From Metaphire vulgaris (lineage: Eukaryota; Annelida; Clitellata; Crassiclitellata; Megascolecidae), in NCBI GenBank assembly GCA_018105865.1, contig CM030863.1, positions 3,377,601-3,441,600 on the forward strand: a stretch of 64,000 nt of DNA. The letters are read 5' to 3'. The position numbers and the translations under genes are program-made. The notes under the pieces are model-generated. The model saw only the letters and a program-made list of their open reading frames with translations. It made no database searches and was not told where the DNA came from. This document shows positions 34,502-54,563 of this stretch, piece by piece. The number at the start of each line of letters is the position of its first letter. Positions within the stretch are counted from its first letter, which is position 1.

Positions 34502-35615
34502 CTTGAATATGTCCAAGAATATTTCTTTTGCCCAACTCCAAAATTTCCTTCCAATTTGGTTTCCGAATATCTACCTTAAAATCTAGAATCGGAGCTTCAA
34601 ATCGCAACTGATGTGTCTGTTGTAAGTCTTCGGCTCTCGAATGAAAATCACGCGAATAACCACAGATATCAATGGACGAGGCTTTGCTAAGAACTTCATC
34701 GCAATATGATTTAAAACTTTGAAGTGCAACCTGATGGCTCCCAGTTTCATTGCTATTCATCTCAATACTCTTCAAAATCTTTCCCTTCTTCTCACTCAGT
34801 TCTGTTAAGGCGTCTGTCAAATGTTTATCAACGATTGAGTGAATTTCTTTCGCTCGATTTCGAAAGTCTTTTTCGATGTCAATGAACTTCACAGTAACCG
34901 ATTCATGTGTTTTCTTTATTGTTTCCTTTCTGTTCGCAGCTTTTGGAATCAGAGCTGATATCAAAGTAACATCTTTTTGTATTTGTTGTCGATGATCATC
35001 TGCTACCTGATTTATGTCTTTGCAATCGTGTGATCTGTGATTTCCCACATAGCACAACATACAAAGCGTGCAGGAACATTCCAAGCAGAACAACTTTACC
35101 TGTTCGTTGCTATGTTTATCGCAAGTGCTCTGTGACGTCACCTCATTTGGAACGACCCCTGTTCCTATCGCTATTATGTTGTGATTTCGACTTGGAGTTT
35201 GTTTTTTATGATGACGTAGACATTCGTCACAGATAAATTCTTTACATTCTCTGCAATAGACTTTGGCTTCTGGAATGGCCGACGCATCTGAATTGCCTTC
35301 AAGCTCGGTAGCACAAAAGCCACACGGATGGATATCATTGGGTTTTGCGATCTTCGTCATATCTGACAGACTTTGCACGGAGAAATTCTTCTGTAAACTT
35401 TCGATGCCTTCGATTGGAATGGTGAAATCTTTTCTGCAGATAGGGCACGGCATTTGCTCTCCAGGAGGCTGTCTAGAATGCGATACTGTTTGTTTGATGC
35501 ATCGTAAGCAGAATGTATGAATACAAGGTAGCATTCTTGGATCTAGATACGTTTCTGTACATATGGAACAGGTCGTCAAATCACTCAGCTGCTCGTTTAA
35601 ATTAGCCTCGGCCAT
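34502..35615 (-). CDS. TRIM exon: RING, two B-boxes, coiled coil (first exon of a TRIM-ART gene)
   Basis: Start at the ATG MAEANLNEQLSDLTTCSICT. A further 11 in-frame codons upstream are less likely. Domains are a C3HC4 RING (CSIC...CIHTFCLRCI...CPICRKDF, residues about 17-65), B-box 1 (CGFCATEL...YCRECKEFICDECLRHH), B-box 2 (CDKHSNEQVKLFCLECSCTL...NHRSHDC) and a Lys/Glu-rich coiled coil (about 210-320). RING-B-box proteins are E3 ubiquitin ligases. The open frame goes on to a stop at 34467, giving a TRIM without a C-terminal ligand domain. However, a donor (CAAG|GTGATA) at 34502/34501 lies 11 codons before the stop, in phase 1. This matches the acceptor at 33177 that opens the ART exons. Splicing would give a RING-B-box-coiled-coil-ART protein of about 638 residues if the frame break is ignored. 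Confidence 0.85.
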
Positions 35616-35649
35616 ACTGCCTCGCAGATGCACAATAATTAAGGCCAAT

Positions 35650-36325
35650 TTAGTAGTCCGATATTAGGTCTTGTATTTCTTTCTCTTCGTAAGAATTTTC
35701 TATCAATTTAATGCGAACCCCTCTAGGACGTTTAGTAATAGACGTTCGAAATCCTGAATTCCGAAATTCAATGTAATTTCTTCAAATCAAGACTGTACCT
35801 TCAATAATTATATAGGCTATGCGGCTTTGCTGTATCTTCGATAGACAGCTTCCACAGCGAATTTTATTCGAATATGAATTGTTGCTGCTTGTAGGTCACG
35901 AAATATGACGGCAAACAAACGCATAGCATAGCAGTTACACTAGAACGATTTCTGATAATGCAGTCTACCGTTGGACCCTAACAACTAGCGTTCACTTCAG
36001 GTGAACGCCTACTTTGATAGTCCAGGTAAATCATGCTGTACGCTGCTCATCTTTGGCCGATTCCATTCAAGTCTGCCAACGAATACAGCCTAAGTTGCGT
36101 CTGCATCCGGTTACATAGGCAGCTGTTGCATTGGCAAAGGTGTTTTTGAGTAGGTTTAGATGTGCGTTCATGACTCGTTCTGTCTTATTGTTCGCATTGT
36201 GTGTTTGTGTGCTCATCAGCTTGATTCGTCGAGAATTATTTCGCCTATTTCCTGTTGTTTCATATAATCATGAATTTTATCAAAGATAAGTATAGGCCTA
36301 CACACTGTATGCCGTTGTCTACCTT
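35650..36325. other. Region upstream of the TRIM start, no gene
   Basis: Likely holds the TRIM-ART promoter and 5' leader. No TATA box or leader exon can be fixed by eye. Pyrimidine-rich and AT-rich stretches alternate. Confidence 0.35.
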
Positions 36326-36326
36326 G

Positions 36327-36593
36327 TCTTGTCTTGTCTTGTCTTTAACCGTCTTCGCTCCGAAGATTGGCTGCATTGTGGACTGTCTTCTTCCAAGCGT
36401 TACGGTCTTCTGCTGTTCTTGTCGCCTGCTCTAGGCCTATAGTGAGTCCTGTCCATTCTTTTATGTTTTCTTCCCACTTTTTTCTTGGTCTGCCTCTTTT
36501 CGTGATCCTGGCATTGTACCTTGTATTATTTCTTTCTCTAGACAGTCCTGTTTTGTTCGCAAAATATGTCCCCATGCAGTAATTCAGGCACAA
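36327..36593 (-). mobile_element. LINE remnant with (AAGAC)n tail
   Basis: The minus frame NARITKRGRPRKKWEENIKE then WTGLTIGLEQATRTAEDRNA and W is the C-terminal '..GRPR..W..NI.EWTG......A...DR..W' of a non-LTR element. The stop is at 36345. The plus-strand (GTCTT)n at 36327-36346 is its pentamer tail. Confidence 0.85.
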
Positions 36594-36597
36594 GAAA

Positions 36598-37099
36598 CAT
36601 AAGTTACTAACTAAAGGTTTAACTAATTTTTGTTAGTTATCTTCATAGTTTAATTAAATATAAATAGTTTTAAAAATGCTAGTTTAACTGAAAAATTTTA
36701 GTCAATAACTGAATAGTTTAGCTAAAACTTATTAGTTGGTGTCCCGAATTCTCAATAACAGTCCCTCTTCAATCTATTCTTTTCTGGGTCATTTCTTCCA
36801 AACAAACTTGACAACCCTGTGTTCCTGCAGTCTAGTTAAGACTTAAATATTAAATAGACAAAGATTAATGAATTCAATGGGTTCATTGACTGACATGTTG
36901 ACGTTGCAAGCATCATCTATATTTTCATGAATTTACGATACCTTGGAAATAGTTGTAAAATTCGTTGCAAAAAGTTCAACTAATTTTTTTAGTCTATCTC
37001 AGAAAGTTATTTTTCAATAAGTTTAACTGTGTAGGGCCTACTTTTAGTTTAAATTTAGTTGTAGTTAAACTAATTTTTTAGTTAGTTGCCCATCACTGC
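36598..37099. repeat. Foldback hAT-like element rich in AACTAA words
   Basis: Left words GTTACTAACTAAAGGTTTAAC and right words GTTAAACTAATTTTTTAGTT are inverted relatives, and the right end closes as CCCATCACTG (CAGTGATGGG inverted). The left end is not well defined. Confidence 0.4.
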
Positions 37100-37248
37100 T
37101 TTTGACAAACGTGATAGTTACAACGAACCACTGTCCGTTAAAAACAACTTTGCAATATCCATGAGGAAATCCAGTTAAAGTATTCCTAAAACGCCATTAT
37201 CCACATATTTGTTACATTACAAAGCAATCGAATAACATTATTATACTA

Positions 37249-37555
37249 CAGCTGTGTGAAAAAGTCCAGCACGTTTCACGTTTCACGCTCCTCACAAAAA
37301 TTTTGTTGTGAGGATCCGTAAGGCAATCACACAATAATTAGCATATTCTTTACGTTTCACGCTCCTCACAAAAATTTTGTTGTGAGGATCCGTAGGGCAA
37401 TCACACAATAATTAGCATATTCTTTACTAAAAACATCAATTCCCGTTGAAATATATTGAGATTTGCGTATCCTAAATCATTAATGGTTATTCAGATATTC
37501 ATAAAAAACAAAATCCCAAAATCCTATAAACGTGCAGGACTTTTTCACACGGCTG
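37249..37555. mobile_element. Tc1/mariner-type MITE with internal tandem duplication
   Basis: The inverted ends CAGCTGTGTGAAAAAGTCC and CAGCCGTGTGAAAAAGTCC are bordered by TA on both sides (37247-37248, 37556-37557). Inside, a 74-bp unit is tandemly duplicated (about 37278-37425). Each copy carries CCTCACAA...TTGTGAGG. No transposase. Confidence 0.88.
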
Positions 37556-37559
37556 TATA

Positions 37560-38280
37560 GCCTATCGTTACCGCGGCCATTTTTCTATTTAGGAAAGCAT
37601 TAGAGATCTTATCCTGATCTTACTTACTGCAGGTAAGGTTTATCAGAAAACATACCCTGACAATTAGATGTAAATTTATGCTATGATCGTCAACAGTATA
37701 TTTCAGCGGGTATACTGCACAGTGTACAGTGAATAATTTATCTTTTGACAATGCTCTTTGAATGTCTTACATAAACATCAGAATTTCAATGCCAGAGCCT
37801 CTAAGGTTCAGCAGTTAACCATGCAGTATATTGTAAAGAATCATCGATCCTTGACTGTCCACCGATTAATTTCGCAGACCTCCTTCTCGACAACAAAGTG
37901 CGCGTTTTAGGCCTATATACGGTACAGTACTGACTTAGTTAGTGGTAGAGACAAGGAAAACAGTCACGTTGCGAGATTGAATTAACGACTAGAAAAGAGG
38001 AGAACACTGGTAACATTTTGATTAGTTGCTTATGACGAAAGCTGCAGTAACAACGTGCTGCGACATAATATCATTAGCCTGCTGCGACATAAGAGGTTTA
38101 CACTATTAGAGTGGCTCAGTAGAGTATGCCCTGTGTGATAATCACTGTAGACCATGCATTTGGGATAGCAAACTTCAATGATGCGTTGCTTAAAATGATT
38201 TTTTAAACAAAGTCTTCAAATGTGGTTCGAGTTTTAATGGGAATTTTGCTTAATTTTTGTCAGCAATCACAACCACAAAA
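37560..38280 (+). promoter_or_regulatory. Upstream region of the P450 gene
   Basis: About 700 bp without ORF or recognised repeat lies between a MITE and the P450 start. It should contain the promoter and 5' leader. No core element was assigned. Confidence 0.3.
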
Positions 38281-38810
38281 ATGTGGTCAGGGCAAGATAA
38301 AGAAGAGTTATTCGTATTCGTCTTGATCTTCGCTGTTTCATTCCTCATTTTCTGGAAATGGAAGAACAGCGTCAGCAAAAGAGGAGTCAGACTTCCTCCA
38401 TCTCTTCCATCGCTTCCCGTCGTTGGCTCTCTACCATTTATTCGCAAATTTGGCAATCTTCCAGAATTTCTAACGCAGAAGTCAAAACAGCTCGGACCTG
38501 TGTTCACGTTTCGCATTGGTGGCAAGTATGTGACCGAAATTAAACCGAGTTTCATTATATCCATACATAGCAACAATGACAACAAAAGGAATAATAGTGC
38601 AGTGATGACAACTGGCGTAGCGAAGGTTTCATGATTGCGGGCATCGACGTTTTTACAGGACAACTTGGTCATACCCGACTAAGGCAGCGGTTCTCAAAAT
38701 TTTTAGGATTTCTTGAGTGGTGGTCGCTTAGAAACTTTTTTGATGATTCACGGGCCTTACAAATTTTTTAAATTTAAATTAACTGTACGGCGCTATATAA
38801 ATTGTCCTGG

Positions 38811-38863
<53 letters not shown>

Positions 38864-40113
38864 TGTAAATAACACATAAGGTAAAGGTAAAGTTCATCCG
38901 TAGGCTCAGTGCCCGTAGGTGCCGGTACTGATCTCCGGTCTCATGGCCATCAGCCCATAGGTGGCTAAGCCATTTATCAGCGGACGGTGGCAAGTCATTC
39001 CGCCGATTCTATGGTTACCTTCGCAATGTTGCCATTGCTAATCATTTTACCATCACGAAAAAGGCTGAGTCGACCTTTAGGGCTCCCATGTTCAGTTTGC
39101 TCAAGAAATAAAATCGCTAATCTCTAGGTTCTTGCATTATAATTTATAATGTTACTAAGATTAAATAGTACATGTAATTTCTTAATTATCTTTTATATTT
39201 TATAAATTTATAATCTTCAATGGTGTGCAGTTGAACGCCCTATAAACAGTCATCTCTGCAGAATTCGTGTCTTTAGATTTACTTAGATTTTATGGCTCCC
39301 CAAGATACGGGAAAACTCGGTTTCTAAAGAATGAAAAACGGTATAATTACACATTTTCTATTAATGATAAGAACGGTTTGCCATCAGTGGTAATGATCAA
39401 CTGCGTGTCATCGGCATAAAGATGGCAAGCAGCTGAGAAAAGAGAAGTGCTGTGACTTTTCCTGTATCCATCATAGACATTTAGAGGAGCAGTTTTGCAG
39501 AATAAAATTTTCTGCACGCTTACTGTTTAGGCATTAAACGTTTACGCCTTGAAAATTACCTATTTGTTCGTATGCATCGCGCGTTCAAGTTGTGATTAGA
39601 ATTTTCAAATCGAAATGGCTATTCTACATAAAGGTAGCTAAAGAATTCATTTATTCAAACTGTGAGGTTTTTATTTTTAATAATGTAAACAGCATTAGAA
39701 TAAAGGTACTGGAAAGATACACGATGGTAATCAGATCTATTGCTAAAGCCAAGTCAAGAGTCAAAGTCAAAGTCCTTCCCGAGCCTCACGTGCTCATAGG
39801 GTGGCGCTGATCTCCGTTGCTATAGCCCTCAGCCAGGCGTGCAATACCACGAATACGGGGCTAGTGTATCGCGTAGCGTGCCTGTTTGACTTATCGCAGG
39901 GATTTTTACCACTGCTCCTCATTTGATCACCACGAAAAAGGCTCCTACGGGACTCGAACCCGCGACCTCCTGCTCCATTGACCAACGTTGTTATCACTCT
40001 GCTAACTTCCCGCCCCCAATCTATTGCTAAAGGTCCACCAATATTAGAAAACTCTTGTCAACAGTGGCTCTCTCGCAGGGCAAACCCTCCTGAACCACTT
40101 TAAGCCTCGTTAA

Positions 40114-40205
<92 letters not shown>

Positions 40206-43200
40206 TTATTATTATAAATGGTGTTATGATAGTTTGATTGAAATTCCAAGTAGGTATTACAATGAAACATAGAAAAGCACAATACTTTGCAAATGTTGCC
40301 AATTGTAGCAATATTAACAGATTAAAATTATGTCCTGGAAGTTTTAATTAAAAACCTTTTCATAGATCCAAACTCTAAAGGAAGAAAGCTACATTCAGGC
40401 ACGTCTTACAAGTGCTGCTCACTTTTGCGGTGCAAGTTCCAATTGACAACATTGCCACGATTTATAAGCAATTCAAGTTATCATTAATTTTATTGTAGTT
40501 GTCATATATTTTCTTTAGGGTTATGCTAGCACTGAACAGCCAACAGATGATCGAAAAGGCACTGTTGAAAAATTCCCGTTGGTTTTCTTCTAGACCTGAG
40601 GTATACATGGAAAAACTGAGCAATCCAAAAAGCATAGGTCTGTATACTTAATTGAAGAGACTATCTGATTTTCTTTCTGATATCCCCACTGGTCCATCCT
40701 CTACATAGCAGGGAAGCTTCGTGCTATCAGTAACCTATGTAACTTATTTAAATGACTTATTTGGCATAATAAAACAATTAGATTTTTTCCGTGGTCTAAT
40801 TCTCGCCTCTCCTTCATTTTTCTGACTCCAAGTACAACCATGCTGTCCATAGCAGTGGCGTAGCCAGGATTTCCCAAAGGAAATCCAACTTCCCAACTTC
40901 TAAAAATCCTGACAAGCAAAAAAAGAAAAGGTCGTCACCTATTACTTTGCTTAAGTTAGTTAAATAGCTATGTGAGCGCGTACACCTATATTCATGTTTT
41001 CTTTGCAAATTTTTTTTCTTTCTTGCAACCTTAAACCCAATTTTGGCGCTCCTCCACCCACAGAATAATAATACGCAGTAAACAAACAATTTTTGTTCGG
41101 GCAACCCAGGGGGTTTTAACCCCTCCCCCTTGGCTTCGCCACTGATTCATAGCAGCCCACAGTTGTTTCCTTTGAACAGTGCAAGCATTGTTGTATGCGA
41201 TAAAAAAACCTCTGCTTTTATTGAAGGTTTGACTTTTCAAGATACAAATCCACAATGGAAGCAAAGTCAGCAACGGACTCTGTCTATTTTTAAAGAATTG
41301 GGATTTGGAGTCAAGAGCGTAATGGAAGAAAGAATACTGAGAGAAGTCAGAGCAATGACAGAATACGTTCAGAACAAACGAGGAGAACCATTTGATCCAA
41401 GACAACTTTCCACTCTGGTGACATCCAACGTCATCATGAACATCCTGTTTGGTCATAGGCTTGACTTCGAGCAAGGATTATCAGAGTTAATTGAAAACAT
41501 TGATCGAATGGTACACCTAATGGACACGACATATGATATTGTGCCGTTTTTGAAATATGTGCCTGCCTATCGCACGAAACTGAACGAGGTCGTTGATTGC
41601 AGTAGGAAAGCATTACAAGGAATAGAGAAAGAAATTAAGCAGAGTTTACGACGCCCAGATAACGACTGCTTTGTTCTGAGATATCTTGAAAAAGAACCAG
41701 ATTGCGACAAGGAACAGTTGCACTTTATACTTCGGGACTTGATCGCTGGAGGGACGGACACAACAGCAATAACTCTGCGTTGGCTACTGTTGGCTTTAGC
41801 TAACCATTTGGAAATTCAGAAGAAATTACAAGAGGACATTGACTCGGTCATGCCTAGAGACCAATTCCCGACAATGCAAGACGAAATCAAGCTGCCCTAT
41901 GTTCAAGCAACGATTCTGGAACTATACCGATGGCGTACTCTGCTTCCAATGGGCGTGTTTCGGCAGACATCTTCAGATCTGTTTCTTGACGGTCTGTTCG
42001 TATGTTCTGGAACAACGGTATGTGAATAATATGCACGAATACGTTTGGAGTGGTATCTGAGAGCCCGGCCAGTGGGGAAAAAGATTGTCACTTCTCTCTA
42101 TAGTCAGTTACCCGATCCCTTGTCATTTAAAGAGAGGACAAGTCAATAAGAAAATAATCAGAAAATCACTCATTTTACTACAAATACCACATTTAATACC
42201 TTAGAACTGTCGTTCTAAATACGGATTACCTATATTTCTGCTCTTCTTTCGTTGAAATAGTTTTCTACGGGTGTGGTATATATTTTAAGACGCGTTCGCA
42301 AAGAAAGAAAGGCGTCTTGCTCAACCTTTTTCATCCGGGGTTGCCACCGGCTATGATGTTTTCTAAGTCATAATTATATTTGGTCTATTTATCGTTTTAT
42401 GTCTATTTGCTCAGTGAAAGGATGCTGTGTGATAATTATTATATCTTTAATTAAAACTAATTGATTGTTCGCGTATGTGGTATCCGTTGGGAATTTCCCT
42501 GTTTTTATGTTCCTAGCAGACACCGTAATTGAATGGATTAAGGAGTTAAATGCAGTTACCACCTTAATGGTTCGGTTGTCAATTGAAGGGCCCAGAGGAA
42601 TAAGGAAGTAAATCCAGTTACCCCATTAGTGGTGAAAATATCAGTTGAAGGGCCCGGTGAAATAAGGAAGTAAATGCAGTTACCCTCTTAAAGTTATTGA
42701 TACTTAAACCATTGGGGTCGGATACAGTTACCTCCTTATTCCACCCAGCCATTCAATGGTGGATTCATGTTTGCGGTTAGGGTTACTTAGTGTCAAATGC
42801 CTTTAGGTAATCGCTAATCTACACGGTGCTCACAATGATCCGATTGAATGGGGTGATCCGGAAGTATTTCGGCCAGAAAGATTCTTGGACAAGAACAGAA
42901 ACGTCATACACAAAGATTTGGTCATTCCCTTCTCACTTGGTCAGTGTCTCATTCTGTCACGGTGTGGAAAATAACCAAGATTTTTAAGGCATAGTCATAT
43001 TCGAATTTTGGGTAGGCTTATAGGTTGATAAGAACATTTGCACCCAATAAATCTACTAAAATGTTTTGTAAATTTGTTGAAACCTAAGTTTCATTAGGAT
43101 TGTGGATCTAATATCTCTGTTAGCTAATGTTTAAATATATCTACGCAAAATAATGGGTTCTTAATAACTGAGATGCCGCATTAGGGTTCATTGCAGCGGT

Positions 43201-43505
43201 CATGTTTTCAGCTTTCTGCTCGCATTGTGACAGTTGGTAAGGTTTTAAATAAGACTGAATCACAGAATTCATTTCATACAAAAAATTGGAAACACTAAGA
43301 ACGTCGTTGTATTGTAGGACGCCGCTCCTGTCTTGGTGAAATATTGGCCAGGGCCGAAATTTTCCTTCTTCTGACAAGTGTGGTTCAGAGATTCAATGTT
43401 CTGCCGCCAGAGGGGCAGGATAAAGTGAACGATAAAATCGAGATGCCGATAAAAATGGTAATATCTCCCGAACCATTTGCCGTACGCTTGATCGACAGAT
43501 CTTGA
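38281..43505 (+). CDS. Cytochrome P450, CYP2-type, complete in five exons
   Basis: Exons 38281-38525, 40519-40637, 41227-42017, 42807-42939 and 43318-43505 sum to 1476 nt (491 codons plus stop), close to the family norm of about 500. All introns are GT-AG and all phases close. The start ATG opens an N-terminal membrane anchor (FVFVLIFAVSFLIFW) and the proline hinge LPPSLPSLPVVG. Next come LNS...FSSRPE, the I-helix AGGTDTT, the K-helix ExxR (ELYR), the PERF motif (FRPERF) and the haem-binding FSLGRRSCLG. The haem motif is split across the last intron, with Cys as the haem-iron ligand. The end is LVVRLIDRS-like (PFAVRLIDRS). It is an ER-anchored mono-oxygenase and the substrate cannot be told. 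Introns 1 and 2 carry SINEs and a hAT MITE. A candidate AATAAA lies at 43708. Confidence 0.93.
38811..39088 (-). mobile_element. SINE copy, 5'-truncated, next to (AAT)n
   Basis: 38881-39088 is the minus-strand counterpart of the 26646 SINE body (GCCATTTATCAGCGGACGGT, GTCGACCTTTAGGG) but lacks the tRNA head. An AAT tract (38811-38863) adjoins its 3' side. It lies in P450 intron 1. Confidence 0.8.
39749..40018 (-). mobile_element. tRNA-derived SINE with 14-bp target duplication
   Basis: Minus strand: head GTTAGCAGAGTGATAAC (A box) and GGTTCGAGTCCCG (B box), then GTGGTGATCAAATGAGGAGC and a (TTGACT)-like tail. ATCTATTGCTAAAG occurs on both sides (39735-39748, 40019-40032). It lies in P450 intron 1. 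Confidence 0.9.
40040..40204 (+). mobile_element. LINE 3' tail with (ACT)n(AAT)n
   Basis: CAGTGGCTCTCTCGCAGGGC and CCACTTTAAGCCTCGTTAAT correspond to the last 70 bp of the LINE at 29480-31505 (CAGTGGTTTTCACACAGGCT...). The tail is ACT repeats followed by AAT repeats (40113-40204). Confidence 0.7.
40853..41144. mobile_element. hAT-type MITE in P450 intron 2
   Basis: The ends are CAGTGGCGTAGCCA and TGGCTTCGCCACTG. The flanks GTCCATAG and ATTCATAG match at six of eight positions. It contains the internal GACAAGCAAAAAAAG...GGTCGTCAC motif (40911-40938). Confidence 0.85.
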
Positions 43506-43530
43506 ACTTTACGCACAGGAGAGAACAAAC

Positions 43531-43706
43531 CAGGGATATTTTTACACCCTCTAACACCCCAACGTCCCCAATTTGAGACCCACACCCCAAGACCCCAAAT
43601 CTGAGCCTATGATGACCTTTTTTGCTTGTCAGGTTTATCCGGTAAGGATGGACCCCCAAAAAAAAAATCGACACTCCCCAAATGTATAATCCTAGAAATA
43701 ACCCTG
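43531..43706. mobile_element. hAT-type MITE in the P450 3' region
   Basis: Starts CAGGGATATTTTTACACCCT and ends AGAAATAACCCTG. The flanks GAACAAAC and GAATAAAC match at seven of eight positions. It contains GATGACCTTTTTTGCTTGTC (43611-43630). Confidence 0.88.
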
Positions 43707-43707
43707 G

Positions 43708-43713
43708 AATAAA
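43708..43713 (+). promoter_or_regulatory. Candidate P450 polyadenylation signal
   Basis: AATAAA about 200 nt after the P450 stop, lying in the right target-duplication copy of the MITE at 43531-43706. Confidence 0.35.
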
Positions 43714-44433
43714 CACATACTGGAACTGATAGCCTAATTCTAAGCTACACATTTGGATTTTGTTTCATTTTTCGAAATTTTATCAATATGCATGTAGATT
43801 CACGCATCGCACTGAGATGTAGCAGGCGACAACTCTGACAGGTTTGCTCGCTCGAGTTGTATTTTGCGTTTAGAATTGTGTATAAATTATACGACGTCGA
43901 TCTTGGACAATTTAGGAATGAACAACCTGACCAAGTTGGCAGTTGTTTTATCAGCTTCGAACCCGATACCCCTCGATTCATGGACAAGAATCGTATACCA
44001 CATTAGGGTTCATTGCAGCGGAAGACGAAAAGGAGGGTCGGCCCGTTGTTACGTCATATTTTAGGGGTCTGACTTTTTGTTACGTCGCGTTACGAAGGGG
44101 AGGGGGGCCAAAAAAGTTCCAAAATCGCGTTATGTCATTTATGGACGACCCCTTATGAGCAAGAAAAAATTTCATGTCTTTCTTTCTTTTGCCAACTGTA
44201 AAAGCGTTACTATAGTGCCCTGTCATAATGGCAAAGCGACACATTCCATTATTCTTTGTAAATGTCATCTAATTTTCCGCATCACGCGTTTCAGCTTCTC
44301 GCATTAATTTATTGTAAGGAATATAAATATCAAAATTGAAGCAACTGTCTAAGACTATTATGAATTTCTCTGGAATTCGAAGATGCAGATGCTTTACCAG
44401 TCAGAATAAATTTCTAGCTAGAGACACATAGTG

Positions 44434-44746
44434 CAGTGGCGGTTTCAGGATTTCTTGGTGGGGATGAAATGAATTTATAGGAAGTTGGTGGGGGAGATGA
44501 AAAGAGATGGAAAAATCATAAAAACTTTGCTGAAAAGGCTGACAAAGAGAATTTTCCCCTAATTTTACTACACTTTTACCGAAAAATGGGGTGACAAGCA
44601 AGAAATAGGTCATCCGCAGGTTTTCCCGTAGTGTTTTATTAGGCTTTACCCAAAAATAAGTAAAAAAAAGGTGTTTTAACAAGCGAAAAAGTCCGGAAGT
44701 CCGATGGGGATGCATCCCCACTCATCCCCACGTGGAACCGCCACTG
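44434..44746. mobile_element. hAT-type MITE with perfect 8-bp TSD
   Basis: The ends are CAGTGGCGGTTTCAGGA and GGAACCGCCACTG. ACATAGTG is duplicated exactly (44426-44433, 44747-44754). It carries a GACAAGCAAGAAATAGGTC variant of the shared motif. Related to 62165-62779. Confidence 0.93.
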
Positions 44747-44941
44747 ACATAGTGTATGAGTTATAGGCCTATTATAGTTTTATTAGTGTGCAGGTGTTTT
44801 GCCAATCAGAATAAATCTCTAGCTATTGATACCTAGTGAAGTATTTATGACATAGTTTGATTAATACCGTTGATAGCACAACTAGCAACTAAATCATTCA
44901 AGATTGCACGAGCTGTGTCACATGTATACGAAATGAATGAT

Positions 44942-46104
44942 CGCCCAGACATCAATACAGAATAAAATTTGACTTACGCGCCAAGTTTCCCTCCATTCGT
45001 TTTAATTCTCATCTTAATATATCACAGATTTCATGTGAATTTATCTTTTGTCATTTGACAACGGATGACAGTTTTCATTCAGCACAGTTTAAACCGTGCG
45101 TCCATTTCAACAATATTTCATTGCGATGTCATTATTGATGCAGTGATGGTGATGGTATGATTGATAATATTATTATTGCCAGCCCAGACATCAATACAGA
45201 ATACAATTTGACTTACGCGCCAAGTTTCCCCTCCTTTCGTTTTAATTCTCATCTTAATATATCACAGATTGTGAATTTATCTTTTGTCATTTGACAACGG
45301 ATGACAGTTTTCATTCAGCACAGATTAAACCGTGCGTCCATTTTCAACAATATTTCATTGCGATGTCATTATTGACGGTGATGGTGATGGTATGATTGAT
45401 AATATTATTATTGCCAGCCCAGACATCAATACAGAATACAATTTGACTTACGCGCCAAGTTTCCCTCCTTTCGTTTTAATTCTCATCTTAATATATCACA
45501 GATTGTGAATTTATCTTTTGTCATTTGACAACGGATGACAGTTTTCATACAGCACAGATTAAACCGTGCGTCCATTTCAACAATATTTCATTGCGATGTC
45601 ATTATTGACGGTGATGGTGATGGTATGATTGATAATATTATTATTGCCAGCCCAGACATCAATACAGAATACAATTTGACTTACGCGCCAAGTTTCCCTC
45701 CTTTCGTTTTAATTCTCATCTTAATATATCACAGATTGTGAATTTATCTTTTGTCATTTGACAACGGATGACAGTTTTCATTCAGCACAGATTAAACCGT
45801 GCGTCCATTTCAACAATATTTCATTGCGATGTCATTATTGACGGTGATGGTGATGGTATGATTGATAATATTATTATTGCCAGCCCAGACATCAATACAG
45901 AATACAATTTGACTTACGCGCCAAGTTTCCCTCCTTTCGTTTTAATTCTCATCTTAATATATCACAGATTGTGAATTTATCTTTTGTCATTTGACAACGG
46001 ATGACAGTTTTTCATTCAGCACAGATTAAACCGTGCGTCCATTTCAACAATATTTCATTGCGATGTCATTATTGACGGTGATGGTGATGGTATGATTGAT
46101 AATA
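44942..46104. repeat. 233-bp satellite, about five copies
   Basis: Each unit contains CCCAGACATCAATACAGAAT, CGCGCCAAGTTTCCCTCC, GACAACGGATGACAGTTTTC and GGTGATGGTGATGGTATG. Repeat starts are near 44945, 45181, 45418, 45651 and 45884, with period 233-237 bp. Central copies are almost identical and the first copy is the most diverged. Confidence 0.95.
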
Positions 46105-46401
46105 CTGTTATTGATGGTGACTGAAACCTTAATGGAATTCAATTTCAAGGCAAACAAAGGCTTCGAACATAAAATATTATGCAATAATAGAAATTTTAGT
46201 CCTATGCAGGTGTCTTCCGGTCATAAAATATTCGCATAATGGCAATCTAAAAATTATTAAAGGCGCAAACGATTTGCACATAGGCCCTAATGCCTTATAT
46301 CAGATTTGAGTAGCCTATAAAGGTTCTTTGAAGAAACAGGAATTCACTCGCTGCAGAGAAAGTTTCTTTACTGATTGTCAGCGTCTTCCAATAGTCATAC
46401 G

Positions 46402-54560
<8,159 letters not shown>

Positions 54561-54563
54561 AAC

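Noticed and set aside
45535..45974. Two identical 68-codon ORFs
   Set aside because: Same satellite unit read twice; the period is 233 bp and not a multiple of three, and no family motif is present.
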